Assembly: GCA_003117195.1 (NCBI GenBank) | Contig: BDSI01000024.1 | Coordinates: forward strand, 124,001 to 188,000 | Direction of reading: 5' to 3' | DNA: 64,000 nucleotides | From: Eudorina sp. 2006-703-Eu-15 | Lineage: Eukaryota; Chlorophyta; Chlorophyceae; Chlamydomonadales; Volvocaceae | Program-made: the position numbers and the translations under genes | The notes under the pieces: model-generated | What the model was told of the DNA's origin: nothing | What the model saw: only the letters and a program-made list of their open reading frames with translations | The model's database searches: none | Shown here: one piece after another, positions 13,101 to 24,792 of the stretch | Position numbering within the stretch: position 1 is the stretch's first letter | Layout: every line of letters begins with the position of its first letter

Positions 13101-13261
13101 GTTGCGCCCGGCACACTTCACGCCCGCCAGGCCCCCGTCCCGACGCCTTCTCCGGCACCGGCACCCAGCTGGGCAGCACGGGGCTGCCGGAGCCGCTGCT
13201 CGGGGGCGGCCGCGGCGGCGCAGCCACGGGTGACCCGGCGGGCGGCTCCGCCTACGTCTGA
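10153..13261 (+). CDS. Aquaporin / major intrinsic protein
   Basis: A 277-residue membrane channel of the MIP family, expected to pass water or small neutral solutes. Exons: 10153-10221, 11010-11109, 11329-11598, 11967-12056, 12617-12790 and 13131-13261; all phases agree. Helix 1 is ALVAEFLGTLLFQLYSGA. Both half-helix motifs are intact: HLNPAVS (NPA at 69-71) and SPLNPAR (NPA at 187-189). The Arg after the second NPA (R190) is the usual selectivity-filter residue, and the preceding filter position appears to be Ser184. Six membrane spans can be seen. The C-terminal ~43 residues are Gly/Pro-rich and cytosolic by family topology. The choice of the 69-nt first exon rests on its GTGAGT donor and phase. 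I could not place it in a named algal MIP subfamily, and substrate is not determined. Confidence 0.9.
11729..11838. repeat. GGT/GCT trinucleotide repeat in aquaporin intron 3
   Basis: About 110 bp of GGT units interspersed with GCT. It leaves several frames open (poly-Gly, poly-Val, poly-Trp/Cys) but lies between exons 3 and 4 of the aquaporin gene. Confidence 0.85.
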
Positions 13262-15240
13262 AGGCGCGGCTCATTTTTTAGCCGATGCAGCGGCGTCAGC
13301 CTGCCACGCGTCCTGACAGGACTCAACAAGCCATCAGAGAGGCAGGCCGTGCGATGCTGCGATTCGACAACGCCTCATTTGACAGTACAAGCTGGGGTGC
13401 GGCACGTGCCATGGCAGAGGAGAAGCCAGGGGCAGACACACGGTGGTGAGTGATGCTCAAGGAATTCTGTAAGTAGGCGGCATGGTCGGTATTCTCCGGC
13501 ATATGGCAGTTGGGAGTTGAACGGTGCTGTTGACGCTGGTGGCTCCCAGCGGGCGCTGCGACTAGAAACGGCCTGTCAGGGCACAGTGCAGGCTCGTCCT
13601 GCAGACGTTGCGTATACACAGGTTTATTACAGGTTGTGCAGGTCCCCCGCTCCACGTGTGACTGGACCTGCCATGTTTGTTGCGTTGGTGTCCCACTAGG
13701 TGTTCGTCGCGTGGGGCCGGCTTGGGAATTCAGCACCTGTCACCGGCCAGAGACCGGCCGTCCCCAGCTGCCGATGGCTGTGCGCATAGCCGTTGTTGGC
13801 GTATTGTTTGATTATGGTTGTGTGCGATTGGTGGGGTCGCTGCGACCGCCGTTGGGTTTGGAAGTCATGGGTTCACCCCGGGGGGGGATTCGTCCAGGGA
13901 TATGCCGAATAGGCGAGGCCCGCCCGCCGTAAATCGACCGTATGGACGGATGTCGTCGACGACGGGCTTTGGGCGGGACGTGTGAAACCTTGAAACGTTT
14001 TTGGCATGCGATGTTGACGATCTGGCGGACTGCTTCGCGTGTGGACTGAACCGACGGCGGATGAACCGACGGCCGATGAAGCGGCACGGTCCTTAATTCA
14101 TGTAACCGAGGACAGGGCAATCCGTACCGTAGCCTGAGCCATCTAATATGAGGGTGGTTACTGCCGCCTGCATTCGTCGATCATGCGTGGTTCGTCCCGT
14201 GCGCCTCGGATCCGTATCCGGGGTGTGATTTTCACGACGTCCCCAGAAGTTGATCTTCGAGCAAACTACCCCGCCAGGAGAGGCCCCGCGCGGCGCCAGC
14301 TCATTGGCCTTGACATGCCCTTGACGTCGACTGACTGCACCTCCTGCATGTTACCAGCTTACCACACCCGGTGGATCGGACATCCACCGCACCGGCTGGT
14401 CCGGCCCTGTGCGGCACATCGCTCTCAACTCCCTCTCTATTTCGGGCTGCAGCTGCCGCCCCTGCTCGGCCACTCTCACTCAGCTGCGCGATGCGTTCCG
14501 ATACCTCCCCTGGTGCAGGGGTGCGTCCTCCTCCTCCTCCTCCTCCTCCTCCACGCTTTACCTCCTCCCTCGTCCTCCTCCTCTTATCTCCCTTCCCTCC
14601 TCCCTCCTCCCAGTGGCCAGGCCTAGTCCACACGCGGGGCTCAGTGCTTTGCTGCCGATGCCGGTGCCGGCGTCCTGGCCGCACCCCGCCCCCGTCATAA
14701 GCGAGACGCCAATGCGACACCAAGACCCCTGCTCAGCTCAGCTCCCAAGTCCTTCACGACGCAGACTTCCCGCGGGCGCTCTGCGGCGGTCGCACCCCCC
14801 GCGCAGCCACCCACGCAGCTCAGGGCCGGTGCCTTCCGCAGGCAGCACCCACCGCCGTGCATCCCCAACCGCCGAACGCGATGCCAACAGCCCGCACTCC
14901 TAGTGGCGCGGCATATGCGGCACGTGCGGCATCCCTACCTCCGGGTGTCCTAGGGTTCCGGATTCGGTCCGGGCCGTTGTTGACCCCTGACCCCAGCAGT
15001 CCGCGCCTTCCAACGGTCTACCACAGGCCCATCGTGGGCCTTGGCTCAGTGGGTCAACCGCCGGCCAAGAAGCGGTGCAACCCACGACCCCGCACGACCT
15101 GCGAGACCTGTGCGTCGTGGACCTGGTGTATACCGGCCGCAAGGGTGCATCCGCTGATGTCTCATGTAGCTCATGTAGCCCCTCACCGAGCCGCGAGGGG
15201 CGGGGCCGCCCCATCTACATGATCTTGGCCTTGGCGCGCC
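13262..15240. other. Convergent intergenic region, no gene seen
   Basis: This 2-kb stretch lies between the ends of the aquaporin (+) and NudC (-) genes. It contains CT-rich low complexity around 14520-14620 and no open frame with a recognisable domain. A likely poly(A) signal for the aquaporin is listed separately. Confidence 0.45.
13468..13472 (+). terminator. Probable TGTAA poly(A) signal of the aquaporin gene
   Basis: TGTAA, the usual chlorophyte poly(A) signal, 207 nt past the aquaporin stop codon. The pentamer can occur by chance. Confidence 0.4.
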
Positions 15241-18200
15241 CTACATGATTTTGGCCTTGGTGAAGTCCATCTCGGGGTGAGCCGCCATGAACTTCTTGAG
15301 CATCTCCTGCTTCTGCAGCTCCTCGCTGGTGGGCAGGCCCATGGCCTTCTGCCGCTGGTCGAACTGCGGCGGCGGTGGGGACGGGGCGGTGGGGACGGGG
15401 CGGCGGAAGGGCGGCGGGGTGGTGAGGACGGGGCGGCGGAAGGGCGGAGGGCCGCCGAGCGCGATGGGCGCGGGCAAAGGGACGCGGCGGGGAGGTGATC
15501 AAAGTGAAAATGTACGGACATCGAGACGACACGCAGTGCACAGGTACACCTACACGACGCCAGCCAGGAGGCAACACGCTGTGGGTTGTTCGGCGGGTTT
15601 GCACGATAACCTCACCACCCAAGCCCACCCCAACTCAGGGCCCCGGGGAACGACGGTACGATACGGTACGGTACAGTACGGCACGATATTGTACGAGGGA
15701 CGTGAAGGGCTGCTGAAAGGACATGGTCACGGGTGAGGTGCATCCCGCCGGCCCGGCCCGGCACATGCGGTGGACCGGCGGTGGACCGCCACTGCCGCCG
15801 CCACTCCGGCACTTTGCACCCACCATCATCTTCTCCACCGTCTTGCGAGTCTCCGAATCCAGGTCGCTCAGCTTGCTGTTCTCGGGCTCCACCTGCGGGC
15901 CACGATCAAGTGCGGCAGCACCGCGAGTCCCCGATGCAGCCTCAATGAGCAGCAGTAAGCACTATGGATTGGACTCGCGGACGCCGCCGGGTGGTAGAGC
16001 CGCCGGGTGGTAGAGCCGCCGGGTGGTAGAGCCGCCGGATGGGTCCCTGCGCATGTCTCGAATACCTTTTAGGCAGTTGCTTAGGCAGTTGCAGTGTCTG
16101 TGTCGCAACACCATTGAGGCCACTGCTGCTGCTGGAGAAGGACTGGGACGTGTCTGCTGGGTTACGCACGCCCCACGCCATTTGCGGCGTCTTCATGACA
16201 GTGAACGCATCCAAAGGTCAAGACCGCACAGCGACTGGGGCAACAGGGGCTCCTCCCTCGCTCCCTCCCTCCCTCCCTCGCTCCCTCCCTCCCTCCCTCG
16301 CTCCCTCCCTCCCTCCCTCCCTCGCTCTCCCCTCCCTCCCTCCCTCCCTCCCTCCCTCCCTCCCTCCCTCCCTCCCTCCCTCCCTCCCTCCCTCGCTCCC
16401 CCCTCCCTCCCTCCCTCCCTCCCTCCCTCGCTCCCTCCCTCCCTCCCTCCCTCGCTCCCTCGCTCCCCCGCTCCCCCCTCCCTCCCTCCCTCCCTCGCTC
16501 CCTCCCTCGCTCCCTCCCTCGCTCCCTCCCTCGCTCCCTCCCTCGCTCCCTCCCTCGCTCCCTCCCTCGCTCCCTCCTTCCTTCCCGCGACCCGAGACCA
16601 AACCCCGCTGTGAACAGTCCTGACCTTCTGCGTGTCGATGGCGGGGTCCCCCTTGATGACGGCCGACCACCAGTGCATCCCCTCCGCCTTGGCCAGAGTC
16701 ACCTCCACGAGGTCGTCCACGATGTTCCACATGCTGTCGTCCGGCTTGACCGGCTCCGTGAAGTCGCCCTGCGAGGGAGGGGGGCGCGCGGAACGGGGAG
16801 GGAAGGCCTAGGAAAGGGACGTACCACGCCGGGTCATACCCCCATTCGGCGGGTCATTCGGGGGCTCGTCGGCCCTCAGCCCCGGGCAGTCAATGGAGCC
16901 AAACACCATCGTCAAATGTGCGACCGCATCTATCCCACACGCCGCCCTCCTCCTCCTGCTCCTCCCGCCCCTCCTCCTCCTGCTCCTCCCGCCCCTCCTC
17001 CTCCTCCTCCCGCCCCTCCTCCTCCTCCTCCTCCTGCTCCTCCTCCCGCCCCTCCTCCTCCTCCTCCCGCCCCTCCTCCTCCTCCTCCTCCTCCTCCTGC
17101 CGCACCTCGACGATGGGCGGCTGCCCCTTGAGCGCCACCTTGAAGTGGCTCTTGGTGATCACCACGTCCAGCATGCGGCCCTTGGTGCCCTTGGGCACCG
17201 GCACACTGACGGTCACCTCGCTCAGCGTCTGGCCCCAGCTGTAGTGCTCCAGGTCCGCGCCGCGACCCGAGTTGGGCTCTGCAGTGCCGCGGCGGGGGCG
17301 GGGGAAGGGGCGGGGCGGGGCGTGAGACGCGCCCGGGGGGGAGGGCAGGTGTGTGTGTGTGGGGGGGGGGGTGGGGGGCTGTGTGGCGCGGCTGTCCGTA
17401 CATGTGTCCGCGCGTTTCGGTGACGTATCGAACCAGGGCAGCTAGCCCTCCCCCTTTTCGGGACGACCGCCAGTGCACATGTGTGCACACCTGAACTTGG
17501 ACACACAGACACGTTTGGCCTTTCGCCCCAGTCCCCCCGTAAGGAGGCATGTGTGCGCGTGTAACTCACTGAGCCCCTTGGGTTTGTCCTCGCCCTCCGC
17601 ATCGCCACCCTCGGCCGCCGATGAGGACGAGGGCCCCGCCTCCGCCGCCGCCGCGGCCGCAGGTTCCGTCGGCTCCGCCGCCGGCGCCGGTGCAGCTGGG
17701 GGCTCCGCCGCCGCTGGCTCCGGAGCCGGCGCTGAGGGTGCCGGCGCGGGTGCCTCGTCTGACAAGGGGATTCACGGCGGGCGAGACGGAAAACTGCGTC
17801 AGGAACGCCCACGAAAGGCCATCACTGCCTGACGGTTTCGTGGTGGAAGGCGGAATGCGCAGACGGTTCCATCTCTGGGCTGCGCTCTTCCGCCCTCTGA
17901 GCCACCGAAGCCGTGCAGCGCCCTTACACATGCCCCAGAGCCAAAGCCAAGAGCGCCACCCCAGGGGGGGGGGGCAGCCGTCGGCAACACGATGCGAGCC
18001 TGGCACCTTCCGACCCACTTCCTCGCCCTTCAGCGCCATAATGATGACGTGGCAACGCAGCACAGGACGGGCGGCATAGCCTACCTGCGCTGGGCTGAGC
18101 TGCTGGCGGGGCAGCCGACGTGGACGGTTGGTCCTGTGCAGCAGAAGCCTGCGAATGCGCGAGACATAGAATGTCGGGTTAGTAACCATCACCTGTACTG

Positions 18201-18715
18201 GGCGAGGGCAGGTGGCGTATGGGTTGGGGTGGGTATGCGTCACGGTAGTACGTGAGGCCTCGCCTCACGCCGAGGTTGCCGCGTGAAGCAGAGAGTTTCG
18301 AAGCAGCATGACCCACCTTAGCCTCAGACGGCTTTTGACCAGCCAAAAAGCCGCCCTTTATGCCGGCGACTGAAGCAGCTTCACCGGCGACCTAAATGTT
18401 GGGCGCCAAACGACCGGACGGCCGACGGCAACGCGGTATCGGCCGGAGGGTAGGATTTTAAAGCGTAATTTCGCAAGTAAACATATGCACTTCGGGTAAG
18501 TGTGATCCCGCGCGCACCTCTTTAAAAGCTTCGAGAAGTCTCCGTTTTGGTTCATCGACCTTGAAGAAGTTCGACTTCCGCTTTAGGAAGTCCAGCACGG
18601 TTGTGAGAAACTTTTGTGCGTCCCCCTCATGCTTAATCAGCATATCACCCAAGAATTTGTCTCCCTCCGCCGGGTCATACTTATCGGTCACGTCCTCAAT
18701 AACGCAATGCGACAT
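15241..18715 (-). CDS. NUDC: NudC nuclear-distribution/co-chaperone protein
   Basis: A 319-residue NudC, a p23-like Hsp90 co-chaperone linked to dynein/LIS1 function; the plant orthologue is BOBBER1. Seven minus-strand exons join in phase: 18715-18518, 18148-18085, 17758-17570, 17278-17106, 16768-16625, 15892-15824 and 15363-15241. Residues 1-66 form the NudC N-terminal helical domain ([18 protein letters not shown]). An Ala/Pro/Glu linker follows. The CS/p23 domain starts near residue 159 ([13 protein letters not shown]) and includes [16 protein letters not shown]. The C-terminal signature is intact ([33 protein letters not shown]). An ATG at 17765 opens the linker exon, but the upstream exons carry the conserved N-domain, so the start is placed at 18715. 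Length is close to the family norm. Confidence 0.93.
16250..16583. repeat. (CCCT)n/(GGGA)n tract in NudC intron 5
   Basis: About 330 bp of CCCT units with CCCTCG variants on the + strand, hence GGGA repeats in the NudC pre-mRNA, lying between the exons ending at 16625 and starting at 15892. Runs of spaced GGG are strong G-quadruplex candidates. Confidence 0.9.
16951..17100. repeat. (CTC)n/(GAG)n tract in NudC intron 4
   Basis: About 150 bp of CTC with CGCC interruptions. Read on the NudC strand it would extend the CS domain with poly-Glu, but a GTGCGG donor at 17105-17100 ends the exon before it. Confidence 0.85.
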
Positions 18716-20206
18716 GGCGGCACAGTGGAGATCAGAGGCTTGATGGTATATATTGAATTATTGTTCCTGTGTACAGTTCTGTTCCTGTGAGTTTAGGGCG
18801 GACGTACGTTCATGTACGACAGTTGCCGTGCAACGACAAGCCGTATTTAACCGTGTGTTATGACGCGCATGTTCATGGACTACTGTGGTGGTACGGTGTC
18901 GGGGGAGGTCACCAGCACCGCATGTAGCGCCAGCACTGACATCAGATCCTCCCGGCAGAACCATAACCATCTGACCTTCATCCAGCTCAGCAGTGACATA
19001 CCAGCGCAGTCGCCATTCTCCTGGGCAAGTTCCTGTATTCAATGTGAACCAACCCGTACGCAACCTGGGCCATGGAACCCCGTCGTACCAAATGCGTGGA
19101 GCACGTCCGCGGGGGCGTCTGCGGGAGCGGTGGTCGCCGCCGTGCTTGTGTGACTTCGGTAATGGAGAGCGTGGGCGTGTTGGGGATGGTGGGTTGCCGG
19201 ATCTGCTGGACGGGCCGTTAGCGCGGTGTTGGCAACCGCAACCGCCTCAACCACCACCGCAACCGTTACAACCGTGGTAACGTCTTGCTGCCCGGAGCCA
19301 GAGGCTCGCTGTCGTAGAGCTGGGCTTACCCTGACGCCAGTGGTCAGGGTTTGGGGCGCAATTTATGTCGCCAGTATGAACTTGGTCCTCCAGAACATCG
19401 AGTTTCCATTGTCAGTCCATGGTCCCCACCGGGGTTGCACGGTGGCCGCGGAAAGCAGAAAGCAGACCGGATAACGCCGGGCACGCGTTAAGACACGTCT
19501 GATCTCGCTTTTGCCCTGCTGCTGCTCACGTAATTTGCTGTGTGTCATTACCAATGGCGACTTTAACTTGCGGTAGCTTGGGTGCGTATCGGCTTGGATG
19601 CTGGCTTCCCCCAAGCGTTCACTGGGGTACCGGATCAACGAATAACCAGAAGGCAACAGACAACGTTATTCTCCTTATCCTCCTAATCTATCCGGAAAAT
19701 CACGGGAGGCCTCATTTTATTTGGCAACGCAACATCCCCTCCGACCCTCCTATCCTCCATACAAAAGCTATGTTTCTCACTGCACTTGCGCATATAGTGA
19801 TTCTATCTCAGGAAATTAGCGCGCAGAAATCAACGCCCCAAACTGCAAAAGCGACTCGACTCGGTTGTGATGGGTCGCCGTGGGTCAACCTCACCAGCCG
19901 ATCATACACTGTTCTTCAAATATACTGTCATCGTTGACATGTAAGGCGATAGAGCAGGACTTATTACTGGGCCCATGTCCTGCTGACAGTGTGCCGATTG
20001 TGTACGATGAAATCTCGGCTTCGCGGTTTTTTGTTTACAACCTGCCGCATCCACCGTTCCAGCAGGTTGTATAGCTGAGGTGTTGTGACGTTTCTTACTG
20101 CAGCTGCACAAGTCAGCGCAGTCAGGGCACAGGGTTCCGGATTGCATCACTCCGAAAGACCTATCGTGCGAGAGTGGTTAGCCTTTGACCCAGCTAGACA
20201 GGAGTG
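18716..20206. other. Divergent intergenic region, no gene seen
   Basis: It lies between the NudC start (-) and the dicarboxylate translocator start (+). Open frames are short and lack recognisable domains. The segment from about 19650 to 20150 is distinctly richer in A+T, consistent with promoter or leader sequence of the downstream gene. Confidence 0.45.
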
Positions 20207-23200
20207 ATGGCCACAATGCTCAAGGCACAGGGCCTGCGCGCTGGCCTGCCGACACGGCGTCCCGCGCCTGCTCCATCACCGCTGCTCCGCTCGGCGACCA
20301 CGCCGGTTCTGCGCAGCGCCATCAGCATGTCGTCGCTGCCGCTTCACAGCCGTGTAGTCCAAAAGACGACTGCAGTGGGCAGGCGTTCGCTGCACGTGAC
20401 TGCTTCGGCAGCGACTCCGTCGTCGCCTGCGCCCGCAAAGCCCGCGTTCAAGTGGGGAGCTAACATGAAGGACCTGGCGATTTGCGTCGGCATCGCAGTC
20501 GCCCTTTGGTTTGTCCCGCCACCGGCCGGTGTGACGGCGAAGGCTTGGCACTTGCTGGCGGTCTTCATCGGTAAGACGTTCCGACACAACGGCCCGTTGT
20601 ATCCCGGGGAGCTGCACATCTTCTTCTTCTTCTGTCATATCTGTAATAAATGCGTGCATATATGCTTGCTGCCCGTCTGTGTCTGTTTACCCATGTAGGC
20701 ACTATTGTTGGCATTATCACGACGCCCTTGCCGCTGGGCGCGGTGGCTATTCTTGGCCTGGGTGCTGCGATGTTGACGAAGGTGCTCACGTTTGCTGAGG
20801 CATTCAGCGCCTTCGCTTCGGAGATTCCGTAAGTCCCCGATGGTGTTTCGCGCAAACGCCTTTTGCTGCTTGGAATAAAATCTTCATATTGCACAACATG
20901 CAAGTCCGAGATGTCCCGTAGCACATCTTGCGCCAAAAGATGGCGTAGGAGGTTTGCAACATCCCCGGTGCTAAGCCGTACTCTAATACGAATTAGGAAG
21001 CGTGGGCTTCACCTTCCCATGTCTCAAAGGCTCCAAGACATCGGTCCACAGCCTTGCTTTGGCCACAGCTCTCGACAGCAGCGGGTTGTTCGCGAGCAGA
21101 GTTCCACCGTGCCTGATCCCATACCCTATAACCTCAACCTCCCGGGGTCGTCTTACCCGCTCCAGGTGGCTCATCGCCATCGCCTACTTCCTGGCGGGCG
21201 GCTTCATCAAGTCGGGTCTGGGCAACCGCATTGCGTACGCCATCGTGGGCGCCCTCGGCAAGACCACCCTGGGTCTGACCTACGCGCTGGTGTTCGCGGA
21301 GGCGCTGCTGTCGCCCGCCATTCCCTCCGTGGCCGCGCGTGCGGGTGCGTCGTGACCCTACTGCTGCTGGTGACTTAGGACGGGATAGGCTGCCGCGACG
21401 CATGGTGCCCGTCCGTGCCGCATGCCGCAAAGCGTGAACTCGATCGTCGCTCTGCTTCCGATCACCATATCGTATCACACGACCCCTTGCTGCTCGTGGG
21501 TATGTAATACCCCGAAGATACCCCAAAAATACGGTAGCAGACCGACTCGCATTCCACACGTCCCCGAACCCTAGTCGGTACCCCTCATCACCCCCGCTGT
21601 CGCATTTCCCCCCGGCTGCACCCCCTCTCCCCATATTCGCAAGATTGCAAGGTGGGGCCCTGCGCGAGCCACCCGCAGGCACGTCCCCTCCACCCCCTCC
21701 ACGTCCCCTCCCCTGCTGCCCTGCTGACCTGCTGCTCAGGTGGTATCTTCTTCCCGCTGGCCAAGGCGCTGTGCCTGGCCTGCGGCTCCGACCCGGAGAA
21801 GGGCACCGCCAAGAAGATGGGCGCCTACGTCATGAAGACCTGCTTCCAGGTAGGGCGGCTGGGGGGTGGGTGGGTGGGTGGGGGTGGGTTGGGGGTGGGT
21901 GGGGAGGGGTGGGATCTCGGCACCGCAGCAGGGCCCGGTGACGGTGCCGGTGCCAGTGCGGCAGCAGGGCTCTGGCGCGGATGCACGCCCACGGCACCAG
22001 CACTGCGGGGGCCGCCAGGCGAGCGGATGTGCGCCTGATAGTACGTTGCATCTCCCACCGCCCAGCAATGCCAGTTTCGTGTTTACCGTCCCCTCGGGGG
22101 AATCCCTCCGCCCGACTAGCTCCTATCTCGGTCCAACGTGCGCCAGATGCCCTAGCCGAGCCCCGCCTGATGGCACCGCCTAGCGGTTTTCCCGTCCTGA
22201 GCTCCCCTCCCCCTCCCCGCGCCTCCCCCCTCAGACCACCTGCGTGTCCTCGGCCATGTTCATCACCGCCATGGCCGCCAACCCGCTGGCCGTCAACCTG
22301 GCGCACGCGGCCGGCATCAACATCTCGTGGGGCACCTGGGCCCTGGCGGGTCTGGTCCCGGGTCTCGTGGCGCTCATCTCCGTGCCGCTCATCCTCTACG
22401 TGCTGTACCCGCCGGAGGTGGGTGAGGCATCTCTTCTTCCCCCCCCCCCTCTCGCGCCTCGCCTCGGCATGTGTTTGGTGGGGTTTGGGAGGTGGAAGGA
22501 GAGAGAGCGGGTTGGGGGGTTTGGAAGGAAGGAGGGGGATTGGGACGGATTGGCCCGAGTGAGTGCGCTAGGGATGTCGGAACACCGCCCGACGTGCGAT
22601 GCGCGTGTGCGGAATGTGGGTGGCGATGTGAGCGCTGGGCTGTGCAACGGGGTCAGGGGGGAAGGAGGAAAGGTTGGGAGACGGCCGGAAGCGCGAGTGC
22701 TGGGCGATATGGTGTGTGTGTGTTGTTGGGAGGGGATGTGACGACCGGCACCACGTCGGGGTGCGCTTGTCTGTGCGTGCCTCGCTGTGTACCGCACCGA
22801 CCCGACCCGTTCCTGATGCCTGACCGCCCCTCCTCCCCGGCCGCCGCCTCGGGGGGCTGTCCTACCCGCAGGTGAAGGACACGCCGGACGCCCCCGCCGC
22901 TGCCGCCAAGGAGCTGGCCAAGCTGGGCCCTATGAGCACCAACGAGAAGATCACCGCCGGTGAGGTCCCCTCGAGAGGGGTGCGGGCGGGCTGGTGGGCG
23001 GGTGGGCGTGCGGGCCGGCTGGTGGGCTGGCGGTCGGGTGCCCCCTGCGTCTGCCTCGCTTGCTCTCTCGCGGCGATATCGCCGTGATGGAGAGGATTGT
23101 CGCTGCTGCGGCTGGTCTACTGCCGCAATGCGAGGGTCGCATTGCGGCCGTACACTTAGGTGTGCTGCTGCCGCGAACACGACTTACGCTGATGTGAATG

Positions 23201-24792
23201 TCGGCATGCGGCGGCGTCCCACAAGGGCTGTGAGGGGTGCAGGGGTGCAACAGACCCGCGGCTGACTCGACGGCATTGCGACTGCGCCCTGCTGCAGTTC
23301 GCACACTTAGGCCGACTGGAAGGTGTCCTGCGGATGAGGCGTTGAATGGCGCCCTCTCGAAGGCGAATGAATCCCTGGATGCCCCAACACCGCCCCGGTC
23401 GTGGCGCCATCCTCTGACCCCATCCTCCGAGCCTTGCACGAAACCCTTTCACCACATATTTCCACCACACCCTCCCACCGCACCCTTCAAGAAGCCCTTC
23501 CACCACACACCCTTCCACCGTACCCTCCGCTCCCCCACACCAGGCGCCTTCGCCATCACGGTGGCCCTGTGGATCTTCGGCGGCTCTCTGGGGATCAACG
23601 CGGTGGCGGCCGCCATCGTGGGTCTGTTCATCCTGTTGGTCACCAACGTGACGTCCTGGAAGGAGTGCCTCAACAACAACGCGGCCTGGGACACCCTCAC
23701 CTGGTTCGCGGCGCTCATCGCCATGGCGGCCGCGCTCAACAAGTACGGCTTCATCCCGTGGCTGTCCAACAGCGTCGTACAGGTGCGCGGCGGGGAGGGG
23801 GGGCCCATGGGTCGGGTGTTGGGGCGGTGCAGGAATGAGGACCGCTGCGCAGTGTGATGGGACATCTGAGGGAGGCTTTGGTGGCATGTTTCACTGTTGT
23901 GGTGCGGTGGATTGAAAAAAGGCGCTGGTACGGGTCCTTGTCCTTGTCCTTGCGGTCAGGTCGTGGCGTCATAATTGTGACACCTCACGCCTCAAGGCGT
24001 CGCCCGTTCGATACTCACATTGTGCGTGTATCGTTATTCGGTGCTTCTCGTGTGTGTTGCAGGTGGTCGGCGGCATGGGCCTGGGCTGGCAGGGCGCCTT
24101 CGGCATCGTCGTGGCGCTCTACTTCTACAGCCACTACTTCTTCGCCTCGGGTGCAGCCCACATCGGCGCCATGTACACCGCCTTCCTGGCCGTCGCCACC
24201 GCCTGCGGTACCCCGCCCATGCTGGCCGCCATCGCCCTGGGCCAGCTCTCCAACCTGATGGGCTGCCTGACCACGTACGGCATTGGTTCCGCGCCGCCGT
24301 ACTTCGGCGCTGGCTACGTGCCCCAGGTGCGTGCTACGCGCCGTGTGCCGTTTGGCTCGGTTATGAACGACGCGTTTGTGTCATGGCGGGCGCGTCTGTG
24401 TCGAGGGGGAGCGCTGATAGGGAGTGGGGACAAGCAGTGCGGCGGGGAGTGGGCATGATGAGCGACATCAGGGCGGATCACGGCAGCCGGTGTACCAGCT
24501 GGGTCAGCACCACGTGCTGGGGCTGGGGCTGGGACGCGACCGCGGCGTCGCGTCTGTTCCCTGCTCGTCCTGGCCTTCAAAGGGCGGCAACTTGAGTGCC
24601 CGGTCCTGATTCCGACTCGCCGCGAGTAACGGTTCCCCGGGCCGCACCCCGCCTCCGCCCCTTCTGGTGTCAACTCCCCTTCTCCCGCCGCAGAGCGACT
24701 GGCTGCGCCTGGGCTTCATCCTGTCGCTCTTCTACCTGGCCGTCTGGCTGGGCATTGGCGGCGCTTGGTGGAAGGTCATTGGCCTCTGGTAA
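20207..24792 (+). CDS. Plastid 2-oxoglutarate/malate translocator (DASS family)
   Basis: A 551-residue dicarboxylate transporter of the divalent anion:sodium symporter family, similar throughout to plant plastid DiT1/OMT1. That protein exchanges malate for 2-oxoglutarate across the inner envelope and feeds ammonia assimilation and photorespiration. Nine exons in phase: 20207-20570, 20699-20828, 21166-21344, 21740-21849, 22235-22417, 22872-22959, 23544-23782, 24063-24326 and 24694-24792. Residues 1-80 are Arg/Ser/Ala-rich, like a transit peptide. The mature part opens PPPAGVTAKAWHLLAVF and shows many membrane spans, with family blocks GGFIKSGLGNRIAY, SPAIPSVAARAGGIFFPL, TTCVSSAMFITAMAANPLA and LSNLMGCLTTYGIGSAPPYF. 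The first ATG (20207) is used. Membership of DiT1 rather than the DiT2 branch is likely but unproven. Confidence 0.93.

Noticed and set aside
15653..15705. GTAC-rich strings (also near 30455, 37560, 63545) as a regulatory repeat
   Set aside because: They are short and irregular; I could not separate them from general GTAC enrichment by eye.
16023..16732. Long frames rich in Leu/Pro/Ser or Glu/Gly across the CCCT repeat
   Set aside because: They are read-through of a stop-free microsatellite inside a NudC intron.
17570..17765. ATG at 17765 as the start of NudC
   Set aside because: Upstream exons at 18715-18518 and 18148-18085 encode the conserved NudC N-terminal domain and join in phase just after that ATG.
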